From contig NC_058338.1 of NCBI RefSeq assembly GCF_905475395.1, positions 10,306,935 to 10,370,934 on the forward strand: 64,000 nt of DNA, in the 5' to 3' direction. A program made the translations under genes and the position numbers. Within the stretch, counting starts at the first letter, position 1, and each line of letters starts with the position of its first letter. Positions 23,887 through 37,218 of the stretch are shown piece by piece. The notes below the pieces were generated by a model. That model was given only the letters and a program-made list of their open reading frames with translations. It did not search any database and was not told the DNA's origin. The DNA is from Chrysoperla carnea. Lineage: Eukaryota > Arthropoda > Insecta > Neuroptera > Chrysopidae.

Positions 23887-24832
23887 AACATACTGTATCA
23901 ATCGTCAATGGTCCTTGATCAAAACATCGTCCTGATTTGATGTAGAGAACGGAGTAAATAGCACTCTTAGGAGAAAATGATATGCATATTTACCAATATC
24001 ACCTCAAGTCCAAAGCATATTTACCAATATCACCTCAAGTCAAAATACAATTTAAAAAAATAATGGTGGTACATTATAGTTTCAAAAATTTTGTAGTAAT
24101 TATTTAAATAATTATATTTAAAAAACTACAATTGTCAAAAACAGCACAAATAAGTAATAATAATATATGAAAAATGATTTAAGACATTTGTAAAAAAAAA
24201 ATAATTATCTAAAATACTCTTATTATCTCGTTAATTGCTAATTTACTCACATGTTTTAGATAAATGTAACTACTAATTAATATTCAAATAATAAAACTAT
24301 TATAAATATATACCTTAATACTTAATAATATAATCGTTTATATTCGGATTTATTCGCATACAAAAAAGTAAAAGTCATTTACGTATCTCTAACAACAAAT
24401 TAAAAATAAATAAATAAATAAATATATAATCATATTTAACTAAATACAATTTTCAGATAAATCATTACTTTAATCTTATATACATATATAATTATATTGT
24501 ATGTTTAATGTACAAAAAAACAATGTCATTGTATACCCGACTCTTAACCATTAAAATCCTTTTTTTGTATGAAAACTTGTAGTAATTCAAAGTATTTTTG
24601 TAAAAAACTAATATTTCTTGATTTCCCATCGCTTCCACCATTTTCATAAAAAACCAATCATCAATGGACCACCATGGACATACTGTTCACTTCACTTGTA
24701 TACTATTCCTAAGAAGATGACAGAGCCATAAACATCCAAGATCATTTTCTTAAAATGGAAATCTTGGGCACGAAAACAATGTAATTATTCCCAATCCCAA
24801 TCTCTTATTCACTTTAATCGCAACACATAGTT
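23887..24832. other. Gene-free AT-rich stretch
   Basis: It contains a 32-bp tandem duplication around 23986-24040 (ATTTACCAATATCACCTCAA twice) and an AAATA-rich microsatellite near 24405. No gene. Confidence 0.5.
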
Positions 24833-25230
24833 ATTCGCACAGTGCATGAGTTTTATGGGTGGCGTTTCCATGGTAACGATACACTACTTTAATTATAGAA
24901 TTGTATGGATGCATATAAGTGTATGGATTGCATTTATGACTTACATTGAAAATTAATATTATTGTCTCATAAATTTAAATAAATAATTATGATAATTTAC
25001 ATTTGAAAAATAATATTTGTGCAATTTGATTTCTTATTTTCACATTTTTTAATACATTAAGTTTAATTAATTAGTGTTTTTCAATAATTTTAATTTGACA
25101 TATTTTCTATAACATTAACATGTAAAGAATTGCAAATTAGTCATAACAGCCTCCTTTATCGCCAAAATTTTTCACTGGAAGCGCTGGCATCGATTTTATT
25201 GTCCCTACCATGACTACGCAAACAACGAAT
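24833..25230 (+). repeat. Repeat family D copy (MITE-like)
   Basis: It runs from ATTCGCAC to AACGAAT, about 398 bp, so the ends share an inverted ATTCG. It includes GTTTCCATGGTAACGATACA and TTTTTCACTGGAAGCGCTGG. It is non-coding and uninterrupted, so it serves as the empty-site reference for the 46.5 kb copy. Confidence 0.75.
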
Positions 25231-27329
25231 TAATTATTTTTACTAGAAAATCGTTAATTTTTCAACGTGTTTTTCTTTTCATATATAAATAATAAATATA
25301 ATACATACATAGTACATTACATATGAAAGTTGGCAGCCATATTGAAATCATGTATGACGTCATCATGGACCACGATTAAATTATCATTTATATTATATTA
25401 TATATGTATAATATAAAGCAGCGCAGCGTAGATAAATGGATGAAAAACATTTTATATTTATATATACAAGCACAACAGTGAAATTAGAGGGGGATTGATT
25501 ATAATAAAACTCCGCCTTTATGAAGATGATATCAACTCTTGGACTGGCCATACACTATCACCCAATCCATGCAGCGTACATGTACTCATGTACCGCACCA
25601 TACCGCTCGCTCGCATCACACACGGTGTAATCATTTTAATTCATAGTCAGGTAGCAACGATATGAATTGATTTTATATTTGAAGGGTTCAATATACTCAC
25701 AGCACGAATATTGATTGGAAATATGTGTTTAAGCAACCTATAGAATAGAGAAATTGCCTGTTTTTTAATTTTATTTTTTTCGAAGTTTATCAAAAATTTC
25801 TTAGAAAACTTTAATTTTTCATGTAATATTACATTTAAAATGATTTTTCTAAACTGTTAATTCAAACGTCATTGACATCAAGAAATGGTTTGATAAAATA
25901 ACATTCAGGATGATAAATGATTTGTCTCTCGGCTTGCTTTCACTATATTATAACATCATAATTTTACATGGAAACAGCATGTGATTCTGATAAGCTCCTA
26001 GCCTCAACGGATATCAAGACGTCACAACCAATCATAAGCCGTTTTATTTATTCAAATTTATTTCATTAATATATGAATTTGTGGGGAAAAAATTAATGCA
26101 AGTACTCGATATTAGTGCGATAGTTTGACTTGCGCTTCCACCAACACTCATGAAGCAAACAATAAAAGTTTAGTTTAGATTTTAAGCTACCGCAAAAATA
26201 TGCATGGCATGGATACAATCGAAGAAGTATGGGAAAACCATGGAAATGGTCAAATCTTACTTTTCTATACTACTTTTCTACTTTTCGAGTAAAAATTTTA
26301 AATCTTGTATTAACATGGAAAATCTGAATCCGTAACAAAAATGAAGGTTTTCATTTAAGATCTTACTTACCTTCCCCAGCCCAGGGAAGTAGTTTGATTT
26401 CATTAGATAAATTTTTTTTTAATATTGAAAATATGTTTTTTTTTAAATTCAAAACAAAGGACTTTTTTTGAGTTGTTCGACTGTTCCCAATATTTTTAAA
26501 TACGCTGTAAATAACGAACGCTGACTTATAATTATATATCAGATCCCTTCATTCCATTGACCGTATCGCAATTAGATTCAGTGGCCTGAGTATATCCCCC
26601 AAGTTTGTCAGAGCATTTCTAAGTAATGCTGTATAATTCTAACATCTAAGATTTTTCAATATGAAGCTAAATTTTCATGATTATTTTTGTGTGCCTTTTC
26701 GAGAATGATTAAGGTAACCTTGACAATAAAGAAAACTGAATATTTTCTTATTTTGGCTCGTTTTTTTGGAAATTAGATTAGGTTATGGACATGAGAAAAC
26801 TGTTTGCAACATGTCAAAAGGATCAAAACTAAATATGTTAAACTTTTTTTAACATAGTCAACAGGCAAAATAATTGTCAAAAACCATGTGAAAATCAAAA
26901 AACTCTGCAATCAAAGCACAATTTAAGCCTCAATTTTCTTAAGGAATTTTGCGACCTCATTATAGTACTTTAAATTTTTCATAGCACATATATTAAACGC
27001 ATATGTATTAAAAAAAACTAACCACAAAAACAAAATGAAGACGTATGGCCCTTCAAATTTAAAACTAAATATCAGATAACGCCCATAATTAAAAAAAAAA
27101 AGATCTAACTTTCCGACTTTCCTAATATTCCGACCCTAAAAAAAAAGTCTTAATAACTTAATCAATAAAAACAATTTACCAATTAATTCATTTTAAAAGA
27201 AAAAAAAAATTCACCTGCCTCTTTGTGCGACGTAAAAAAAAATGATGTTGATAAAAACCAGAAACACTCAAACATTTTAAATATGTATATTTATGTAAAT
27301 GGTTATAATAGGTTGGTAACTAATGTAAC
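25231..27329. other. Gene-free AT-rich stretch
   Basis: One isolated TGACGTCA lies at 25355. No gene or shared repeat is recognised; long poly-A tracts sit near 27090-27240. Confidence 0.5.
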
Positions 27330-28063
27330 TATACCGGGTGTTTTTTATTCATTGTCCATGTTAATAATTAAAAGAGTTTTTCAATCTTTCATTTTCATAT
27401 TGAAGCTGAAATTAATAAAAACGCATTTGTTTTAATAAAGAAACAACTGAATATCGATTATAATTTTCCCAAAAATAACCCGAACTTGCTTATTTCAAAT
27501 GGAGCCCTACCAATTTTTTTGTAGGGGTCACTACAAAAAAAAACATTTTTACCAGAATTCACACATTTTTTATTATAAATTTCTTTTTATTGACCTGTGT
27601 TCTGAAATTTTTTTATTGCCCCAATCGACGATCTTTATCGAGTGGCATCAATTTTTGGATAACATCAAAAACTACGAAAATATGAAGGATTGAAATGTAC
27701 AAATAGAAAAGAAAGCAATATAGCACGTTGTGACGTCATAACTTTCAACTATACCGTAGAGGCTACATATCAAAAGTTGCTTATATCTTACCCAAATATC
27801 AATCAGGTACTTGGCAAAAAATTGCTCCAGAATTTCTTTTTGGAAAGAAAACTATATACGGTTGTTCATGCAATTCCTGTGCAAAAATGAAAGATTCCTA
27901 TTTGAAAGAAGCATCTTGGGATCATTTTGGGACCATAGTCGATATCAGTTGTTTATTGCAACAAATGTGTTTTGATTAGCTGCAGCTCCAGAATGAAATT
28001 TCTATTTTAATTAAAGTCTAGGAACAGAATAAGGCTAGGAACAATGAATTCACACCCGGTATA
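27330..28063. mobile_element. Candidate DNA transposon with ~25-bp terminal inverted repeats
   Basis: The left end TATACCGGGTGTTTTTTATT and the right end, complement of TATACCGGGTGTGAATTCAT, match over most of 25 bp. TA dinucleotides flank TACCGGGTG at both ends, which would fit a TA target duplication. The interior, about 680 bp, has two short frames without recognised domains, so it is probably non-autonomous. Confidence 0.5.
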
Positions 28064-28619
28064 TAGTATGTGTGTAGGTATTGTATATGTATAAAAATCA
28101 ATTACGTATCGGCAAAACATTAAAAGATTATATTATTAGCCAATGCTACTGTTTATTCATTAATTACATTTTATGAGAGTCTATTTAAATTTGAATTACT
28201 CACATTACCTGCATCATTTTATCTCATATACGCTAGATATTACTCATTGTCCGTTAACTTTGCTAAACAATTATTACTCTATAAACATACCATAAAATAC
28301 CAAATTTCAAGTTCATTCCTTTTTTGAATCCAATTAATAAATTATATGGGTGCCAAATTTGATCCAAATCTGATCCATTGGATTGTCCAATACATAGTCG
28401 AACTTGCATGATTGAGTAACAAATATCCAAACATACAAACTTTCACATTTATATAATTATTAGGATACGACCGCAAAATATTCTCCTTTGTCGTCTTGAT
28501 TATCGTATGAATCCTTTCCATAGCATCCAAGAGGGGCTGCCAAAAGAACACGCTTTCTTTAATAGGATCTTCCATTGCTAAAATTGTCATTGTGGTTGTA
28601 CCAGCACTGGTTTACTAAA
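28064..28619. other. Gene-free stretch
   Basis: A - strand frame at 28342-28590 has no recognised family. Its 3' side resembles retrotransposon tail sequence (CCAAATTTGATCCAAATCTG). I do not call a gene. Confidence 0.45.
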
Positions 28620-28770
28620 CGTTGGTTTGCCAGATTTTGCCCATACTTTGACCGAGACCAGCTAATCAAGTATTTGACTAGCAGTGTTTGGTGAAGCCTA
28701 AGATCGAGGCTAAGAAATCAAGCAAGCTTTGGTTTGAAAATCTTTGGGCAAATGCTGGTAAACCAAGAAT
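28620..28770. repeat. Imperfect foldback element
   Basis: CGTTGGTTTGCCAGATTTTG at the left pairs with CAAATGCTGGTAAACCAAGA at the right. The whole is about 150 bp, and further CTTGACCAAGG-like blocks follow. Confidence 0.5.
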
Positions 28771-31594
28771 TGATTTAATAACTTTGACCAAGGCTTGGCA
28801 ATTTAATGCTTGTCTAAGGCTTGACCAAAGGCGTTGAGGCCAATATCTGGCGGCAAAAAGTGAGCCGAAACTTAATGTGCTACCTATGAATGATCGCTTG
28901 AATTCCTATTGGCCCAGTTGTTAATTCTGATATGGATTTCCCGCAATTTCTCTACAAGCATGTCTAAAGATTAAATAAGGAAGAAGGGATTAAAGACACC
29001 TTCGTATTTGCAGCTCGCTGTCCTCTTAATATGTATGGCATTAACAATACAAATTCTGACACACTTAAAGAGAACTTGAAAGCCTAGCCTTTACAATATG
29101 GCAAACTAAAGTTTTCAGATTAAAGTTCACTAAATAGAGAACTAAAGGATAAGTCAAGAAATTCTACCATCTGACTTCGGTTTTTACCCTCTGAGATTCG
29201 CTTCGCTTGCAAGTTATCGCTTTTTTAGGAAGACCAAGGGGGACCAAAAATCATGGTCCCTAAAGAAAAGGAGAAATTTGACAGACTCAAACAATTACTA
29301 TACAAAAATGTAACGGGTGTCTCTCTAAGTCAATTTTGTTTCTTCATAATTTTGGTTCTATCCCATGGAAGGGTAATTTTCCAACGTTTTTGAAACTGAC
29401 AGCTTGCACAAACTAGATATCTCAACTATTTCATAGAAAATTAAATACTATAAATTAAATTATTTCTGCGGTTTATAAACAGTAAATTTAACCGCAATAT
29501 ACCTTACCTATCAATATTAATAACAAACCGCCTTAAATATAAAACTATATATACTTAAATTAAATACGGTCTTATGTTTTAAAAAAAAAATACAAAAAAA
29601 AAAAAGATAAGATAAGAACTATTTGGGTTTTATAAAAGATGAGATATTTAGTTTGAATATGAGAGATACCTTAAAGAAAATAAAGTAGTTTTTGGATATA
29701 TTTTACATATTTATTTTCAAACACGTGCCGTGTTGATGCCGCTCTCACATTTCTAAAACTCTAATCATTGAGTTACAGTTTTGTGGTACTTGTTATGTAA
29801 AAAAAAATCATACTCACATACCTCAAACATTTGTTTTTTAACAAGTGACTTCTGTTTTATTTTTGTTTTTGTAGCAGACCTACATAAAGTAAGCCGCATT
29901 ATTTATTAACCCCTTTAAAATTAAATGATGCATGAATTAGAATCATTCTTGAATAACTGTTAAAAAATGAGTACATGAGATAAGAATTTTTGGGTTAAAA
30001 TTAATTTCAATGAAGTAAATTCGTTTGTACGAACTATTAGTATTCGATTTTTGGGTCGTTTTTACTATTACTCCGAAAACTTAAATATTAAATAAATACG
30101 TACTAAGGAGAAACTTACACAAGAAATTTATACCAATCATTTTCGTACTTTAGTCAAAGAAATTTGACCTTTATTACGAAGCTGCTTACTTAAACCTTAA
30201 AAATAGTTTGAATTTTTTTTAAATTTTGATGTTTGATAAAAGTTTTAGCAAAATTCTTACGTCTAATCATTTGAGGAAAGGAGGAAAAGGTCCAAATTCA
30301 TCGAAAATTTGCTAACGTAATACTTAATTGCTTCCTTACGGAAAACTTACTGAATAAACAATTTTCTTTCTACGTTATTTCACAATTTTTTTAGGTTGAC
30401 CTACATTTTGGGTTGGAGTTGATTAGCATTCAGACAACTACGACATTTATGTTTTTGGTGGGATAGTAAAATAATGAAAAGAATTCACGCAGTGTAACTG
30501 AGAAACTATACATTAGAGAAAAACTACAAAAAGAAAAAAATTTCGCATTTTATTTTAAAGATCTCGAAACGCAAGAAAAAATTTTATTGAATTCATTCTA
30601 GAGATCTGAATAATAACACCAAACGATTGAAATCTACTCCAAGATTATCGTGTTCCGTTTTATTGAAGTTTAGGAGTCTAAAAATATATTTAAAATTGTA
30701 TTAAAGATGAATGCATTAGTTAAAATTTTAACTATAGACCAATAAAATGAGTATTTTCGTTACAGATTAGAAATAGAAAACTTTAAACTAGAAAATTGTT
30801 TCTTGTAAAAACACAAATATTTCGTTATTTTTTTTGTAAAAATCCACTAAAACAATTTATTTTTTGGTTCTAAATTAGAGTTAAAAAAGTCCAAGACATT
30901 TTCAATTATAAACAAATTATTTCATTCAATTCGTGCTTTCTTCTATTACTAACCACTGACGAAAAGGAGTATACCTTTAATTAACCTTTAAAGTCAAGAT
31001 AACTTTGATACGAACAGTTTTCTTTAATGGGTGTCGAAGAACTTCCCTGGAACATACTGTACATTATAAAGGTATGCATGCTTATTAATGAATAATAATT
31101 AAGTTTGTTTTGAAAGAATGTTTTACAGTTGTATTAGTGTGTAAGTTATAATAAAAATATGGGCATTTAACTCTAAAAATAAATAAATAATAATTTATCA
31201 TCTATTCGACACCGTTGTCTAAGTCTGCAGTGTAATAACTCACCCTCTCATTATGACGACATACAATATTACATCACATTGCTTCATACAACTACATGCT
31301 TTGAATGTAACAAATGTTTCTTCGAATTCTTTTTACATTTCAATATTACAGACTGATGAGAATCATGAAAATAATTCTTCTACCTTAAATAATAAGATTC
31401 ATTTTCAATATTACGCGTATTTCTAAAACCAGAAACCAACTTAAATTAGAAAAGCAAATACACTAGATTTATTTGTACGGAATTCCGCAGTGCAGTACCC
31501 GTGGCTTAAAAATAGTGATAAATATCAACAGTAGGCAATTTTATTGCAGATATGATAAACAAATTACGCAATGAACAAAATTAAATCTGAATAT
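28771..31594. other. Gene-free AT-rich stretch
   Basis: No gene, RNA gene or shared repeat is recognised. Poly-A runs occur at 29580-29605. Confidence 0.5.
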
Positions 31595-31807
31595 AATTGT
31601 CGGACACAATAACTTGATAACATTAATAATTAATTATTAAACAATTCAACAAAAATGAACTCTGTATATATTGAAAGGCAAAAATATTAGAGTACGCATG
31701 TTCGAGATGGTAGACAAGCTCATTGGAGCAGTATTTTTGTGTCGAACAAAATATTTCTTGTTTAATAATTATTAATGTTATCAAGTGATCATAGTGTCCG
31801 ACAAATT
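31595..31807. repeat. Inverted repeat with ~50-bp arms
   Basis: AATTGTCGGACACAATAACT and the complement of AGTGTCCGACAAATT start long arms (31595-31646 and 31757-31807) that share TGATAACATTAATAAT and TATTAAACAA. The spacer is about 110 bp. The right arm passes directly into the duplicated start-codon-like segment at 31790. Confidence 0.65.
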
Positions 31808-31960
31808 ATCTGCAGCGTTTTTTTTCAGACCGATTGCTTAAATCTGACTTATCGTGCTTATTTGAGAACATAGCCTTTTCGAAAAAAATCGTTGAGAGAA
31901 GTTTGGTGTTAGACTCACCAAAATGAAGCCATTCACAAAGTTTCAAGTATGTAATAATCA
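31790..31960 (+). repeat. Duplicated promoter/start-codon-like segment, copy 2
   Basis: This is the partner of 15716-15890. It contains GCGTTTTTTTTCAGACCG, which includes an arthropod Inr-like TCAG, then CTCACCAAA and ATGAAGCCATTCACAAAG leading to GTATGT. The ATG opens M-K-P-F-T-K-F-Q before the donor-like site. No downstream exon is identified. It may be the 5' end of an unrecognised transposon, or a duplicated first exon. Confidence 0.5.
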
Positions 31961-32243
31961 TTTTACAAAGTACACTTTCTGTCCCACGGTCTGCTACCTA
32001 ACTCTACGTACACAAACTGCCCATTTCATAATTTAAGGAACCAAATTCTTAATTTGCCTGGACTAATATTTAAAAATAATGAAAGCTAATTAGTACCGAA
32101 GATAGGTACAATAATAACGAACGTGTGTTGTTAGTATCAATTAATTTACTTATATTATGATCAAATGTAATTATAAAAAAAAGTGATAAGATGTCAATGT
32201 ACTTACAAGTTACACGTAAGTATGCTTTTAACATAAATAAACA

Positions 32244-32626
32244 ACAAGTGAAAACAAACAATTAACTGTATTAATTGTTGAAATACCCTGTATGTATAGA
32301 AAGTGTTAAATGTCAGTACTTATAGCGGCCTTGCTGTCGCCATTTGTTTTGGTTTTCGTAAATTTTCGAAGGTATGTTATATAATTTTCATTTTTAGAAA
32401 AACTTTTACAAAACCACGAGCTGATTTATTTTCGTTTTTCTTGTTATCGTGTTCACAGATAGGCTCACGAACGGACAAATGGAAATGAACTAATTAGGTA
32501 ATTTTATGAATACCAATAATCAAAATTTTGTTAATAGCATCATTATTTCTAATCTATACAAATTTGAGACTAAAATTAGTATACCTTGATATATATTTCA
32601 TATATCATATAAAACAGGGTATAAAG
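32244..32626 (+). repeat. Repeat family A copy, diverged and shortened
   Basis: It starts ACAAGTGAAAACAAACAATT and ends CAGGGTATAAA. The middle is strongly diverged, and about 180 bp are lost compared with the 11.6 kb copy. Confidence 0.65.
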
Positions 32627-32890
32627 TTATGTAACCGTAACATAATCACACACAGACAATTACCATACATTTTCTAATTGCAATACATTTATTTTTAATA
32701 AATTTCAAAAAAGGGGAGATTCCGTGTTCGACTGCTTGTTTTTTTATTGTTCCGCGAAAAAAAAAAGTTAAAAAATATTTTTTTTAAAGCTATGCTCTAT
32801 TATTGTTTTCTTTTTTAATAAATATTTAATTTCATAAATTGATTACTTTTATATTTTAAAATCTCGATATTCAAACAATGTGTTGTAGTC

Positions 32891-33345
32891 ATATATTGTA
32901 CTAGCTGGGAACTACCCGCTTTGCTGGGCAACATCCCCACTTGCGCCCCTCCCTCCACATTTCCTTGCGTTGGATAACAGTTTTGATAACATTTCCTTCC
33001 CACTTTCTCGCTACACCTTTCTACCCTCCGAAGGTTAAAAAAATTTCTAAATGTAATTTAAAACATTCTGACCAAGTTTTGAACTATTAAAAGCCATAAT
33101 TGAAAAATATGAATTTTTTATTCATGAACACCCCCGCAACCCCTTCTTGTGGGTGGAATTTCGTAAAATCCGTTCTTAACTGACCTCTACTTGGCAAAAG
33201 GAATATTCCTGCCAAATTTCAAGTCTCTAGGTCTTATAGTTCCAGAGATATCGTGATGAGTGACTATCTATATCTATAGAAAGTCTCCTATATATTTATA
33301 GATAACTATGGATTTAGCACGTTCGAACTAGCCTCCGCATCGCTT
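32891..33345 (+). repeat. Repeat family F, RTE-like 3' module
   Basis: It shares GAACTACCCGCTTTGCTGGG, CCCCTCCCTCCACATTTCCT and TTTCTACCCTCCGAAGGTT with the 1.06 kb copy. It lacks that copy's CATAGGGA tail. The open frame on the - strand inside it is accidental. Confidence 0.6.
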
Positions 33346-35831
33346 CGAGTAGATATTTAACCAAATAAATTTTTTTAAACTTTGTTTAGGAGGTCGTTTC
33401 GTTTGGGAGAAGTAAATTGTGCACTGGCTGGAAGAAAATTAGGATAGGTTGAAAATACAATATATTGAATATATTGCCTTGCGCTTCCACCAATATGAAG
33501 ATCTACTATAAAAAAAAGTTATTAATTTCTATAAAAAAAAGTTATTAATTTATATATTATACAGATTTTCATCAAATATAAATAACAACGATCCCAATGA
33601 AATCGACTTCATTGCACATTTGTTAAATTGATAGCTTCAGCTTTTTCTACCTGGAGTTAGCACCTTCAAATCTTAAATTTTCATTCAATATTTCAAAATA
33701 AAATTATTGTGTTGACCGTTTATTTCATTGATATTTTTATACGGAATGCTGGTGAAAATTCACGCATGACGACTTATCATTAGTCTTGTATTTTATGTTG
33801 CGTTATTTGACTGTTGATAATATTTAGTTAATTATTATCTATCTGTTGGTTAGTAATTTGTTAGTGATAAAAATGATGACTAACTGTACACCAACCATAC
33901 ATTACACATAAATATAAACATAACAAGTAACTATAACTGATATCATAAATGTTTGAATATTTTTGCGATAAATGATTGATAACATATTTAAAGTATTATA
34001 TGTATCTTTTTCTATTTGATGTTATTTTATTGTTTTCCTTGATATATTTTCAAAATAAAAATACAACGGAAAACAATTAGTAAAATGTCTAATTTTATTA
34101 GCTGTTGAGAAGTCAATACCTCATAAAAAATTCATTGAAAAATATTATTCAAATCAAGATGAGCATTTCTGTGGGATGTATTATGCATTTTGTTAAAATA
34201 TACCCCCTTCAGGACCCACAATTGAAAACTGTAGCTATAGTACGGGAAAATGCTCTATAATAGTCCTTCAGGGTAAAAGGATCCTCGTTGTCTTAAGTGA
34301 ACCACTAAAGCCATCTAGTACATTTATCGTATAATCTATTTTGTGTTTCGTAGCAAAAATATTAATTTTACTGCTTATGATCTACGGTTAAACAAATTTC
34401 AACGTATTTCTCTTTTTGTGTGAGTTTTCACCGGCTGGTTGTTTTTCTCATGGCTTTTGTTGACTTTCAATTATATTATAACACATTTTGATAGACATAT
34501 AATAAATTTTAAGGTCAGTTTTTATGACGATATTCAAATATGTCGTTATGGGCAAAATGATCTCCTTTGTAAACATTAAAATGATCCTTACTTATTTCCA
34601 GTTATTTTAACGCAATTTGAAATGTCGAGAAACCTATAAACTTAATTCTGCATTATTGCCATTAATAGAACTATGTATTTTGGAATATTCATATTTTTTA
34701 ATCCAAAAATATGGTAATAATATTGTTTAAAAAACACCAGGACCTTACTGCTATTTTAAACGATACTAAACATTAAAAATTTACTTTAGATATCATAAAA
34801 AAACTATAAAATTGAGAACTAAAATTGAAAAAATGTTAATAATTTGTTATAAATAAAATTTTAAAAGATCATAATGTTTACTACATGTAATGCCATAATT
34901 ATGGATATATTAAATATAATTAAAAAAATCTTTGGATTGCTAATATATAAGCATTTATTATTAGCTATTAAATTTGGAATGTTGTTAATATGAAATATTC
35001 TTTTATGAGCTAAACATTGAGATTCAGTTTTATTAATTGGAATACTCAAACCATAATCGCTTTGAAATAAATCATCATATTGAATTAACTTTTTTTATCT
35101 TATAAAGAGACGATGTCAATTTATCACTATTAAAAAAGGATTATAACCAAGATTATCATTTTTTAAATAAATAATAAGTTTGCAGTAAAAAGATATCAAT
35201 AGTAATTTACTATCTTTTTACTTATAGGCAATTTTACTACAGATATGATCTACAAATTACATAATGAACAAAATTAAATCTTAATATTATTTCTCTAGCC
35301 CCTGTTTTCGTTTTTGGACCGCAAATCTATTTTTTATCATTAGCTAGCACGATAAATTATGGAATTTGATTATTATAGGTATAAGGAAGACCTCGCGTAC
35401 TCGGGAAAAAACAGGCTAGCAAAAATAATATAATATATATATATAAGATAATAATCAATACATTATTTTTGTTAAGTTTACCTTGAAAGTATAAATTGCA
35501 GCTTTATAATAAATATAGCTAGGATCGATTGTAATAAACATAATAAAGTATAAAAAAACCGCGCCATGGCAGCCACATTAATACACTGGTTCAGATCTAA
35601 CAACAGGTTTTAATGTGATATAGTGTATAAAATAATATAATACATATAGCATGTGATGTGTCTTTTTGAAATATATTTAATGGAAAAGAGATGTTACCAA
35701 TCTATATCATACCTCGAACTATATATTTAAGGTTGATGTCCTACGATTTTTATATTATATTACATTAAATTATATTTACTTCAATTACCTACTTGATCTA
35801 ATACTCTGTATGACCCGATCACGACGCTTGT
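33346..35831. other. Gene-free AT-rich stretch
   Basis: Only a small 29-bp tandem duplication (AAAAAAAGTTATTAATTT, about 33508-33560) stands out. No gene is seen. Confidence 0.5.
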
Positions 35832-36383
35832 TATACCATGTATATATGAAATATACATAATATATTAAGTTTAGTCCCAAGTTTGTAACGCTTAAAAATA
35901 ATAATGCTACGAAAAAAATTTTGTCATAGGTGTTCATGAAATCACCTAATTAGTCCATTTCCGGTTGTCCGTCCGTCTGTGGACACGATAACTCAAAAAC
36001 GAAAGAAGATATCGAGATGAAATTTTTACAGCGTACTCAGGACGTAAAAAGTGAGGTCAAGTTCGTAAATGAGCATCATAGGTCAATTGGGTCTTGGGTC
36101 CGTAGGATCCATCTTGTAAACCGTTAGAGATAGAACAAAAGTTTAAATATAAAAAATCTTCCTTATCAAAAATTAAACAACTTTTGTTTGAAACATTTTT
36201 TCGTAAACTTCACTGTTTACCCGTGAGGACGCCAATTAGGCGGAAATTTTATAATATGTACTATACTTGATTATCAGTTATGTATGTGTCACATGTTTGT
36301 ATGTGTAATGTGATAAAGAAATCAACACTGACTATGCATGGTATTTCTACAATTAACTCAGTCAATTGTTTGTTTTCACTTGT
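35832..36383 (-). repeat. Repeat family A copy, full length
   Basis: On the - strand it runs from ACAAGTGAAAACAAACAATT to CATGGTATAA, about 552 bp. This is the best preserved copy in the window and retains the segment deleted in the 4.8 kb copy. No transposase is encoded. Confidence 0.8.
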
Positions 36384-37008
36384 AATAAATAATTTCAGTA
36401 TTACTTACTGAAATGCAGCAATGAATATTTCACACTATAAACTCCAAGCAGCTTATATAGATTTTTTTAGCTAAGTAGCTAGCTCGATTCGGGGAGAATT
36501 CTACAGTGCGGGATTCAATAAATATCAATAGTAATTTACTTTTAATTAATTTATAGGCAATTTTATTACAGAAAAGATATAAAAATTACATAATGAACAA
36601 AAGTATATCTTAACATTAATTATCTAACCTATTTTTTCACATTAGACAATGAGTCTAATTTTCCTAATTAGTCAAAACGATAAGCTTTAAAATGATGGGT
36701 TCATCATGGAATTTGATAAAGAAATAAGGATGATCTCGTGTGGACATGAAAAAAAACGTATATCAACAACTAAGTAGGTATTATACGAATTACTGAACTA
36801 TTATAACAATTTGTTGAATCCTTTCTTTAGAATAAATCACTCTTGTTAAATGAAATTCTAATAATTATAATTCTTTACAAATTACATATTATTAGGAATT
36901 ATACGACCGCAAACCGTTTCAAAAATTTATTACGTTTTAGCAGTAAAATTTAATTAGAACTAATTTTAAAGTTATCTTTTACAGACTTATCAATTTTTTT
37001 TATGAATT
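36384..37008. other. Gene-free stretch
   Basis: Nothing is recognised except that the AT-rich flank of the hAT remnant begins here. Confidence 0.45.
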
Positions 37009-37218
37009 GTGTATGCCTTTTTGATCATTCAGAATTCGTTATTGTCGTCCAGTTATCCGGATGTGTACTCAGCACTTCTGATATTCCCTGGTATCTCTGT
37101 CACTACCGTGAAAGCTGAACGGATTTTCTCTAAATTAAAGTTCATCAATAACTTTTTGTGTAGCTCAATGAAACAAAGTAGACTCAGTAATTTAGCCATA
37201 CAATACATCGAAAAATAA
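37009..37218 (+). mobile_element. hAT transposase C-terminal dimerisation fragment
   Basis: The translated stretch reads YPDVYSALLIFPGISVTTVK and then AERIFSKLKFINNFLCSSMK and SRLSNLAIQYIEK, ending in a stop. This matches the conserved hAT C-terminal pattern (pY..l..aL.illtiPVt...aERsFSkLklIknyLRstM.q.RLs.Laml.iE). Only about 60-65 codons of the last domain are present; the catalytic core and zinc finger are missing. The segment itself has no stop or frameshift. It is most likely a dead transposon remnant. Confidence 0.8.

Noticed and set aside
28342-28590. 82-codon - strand frame as a gene
   Set aside because: No domain is recognised, and its 3' side resembles retrotransposon tail sequence.
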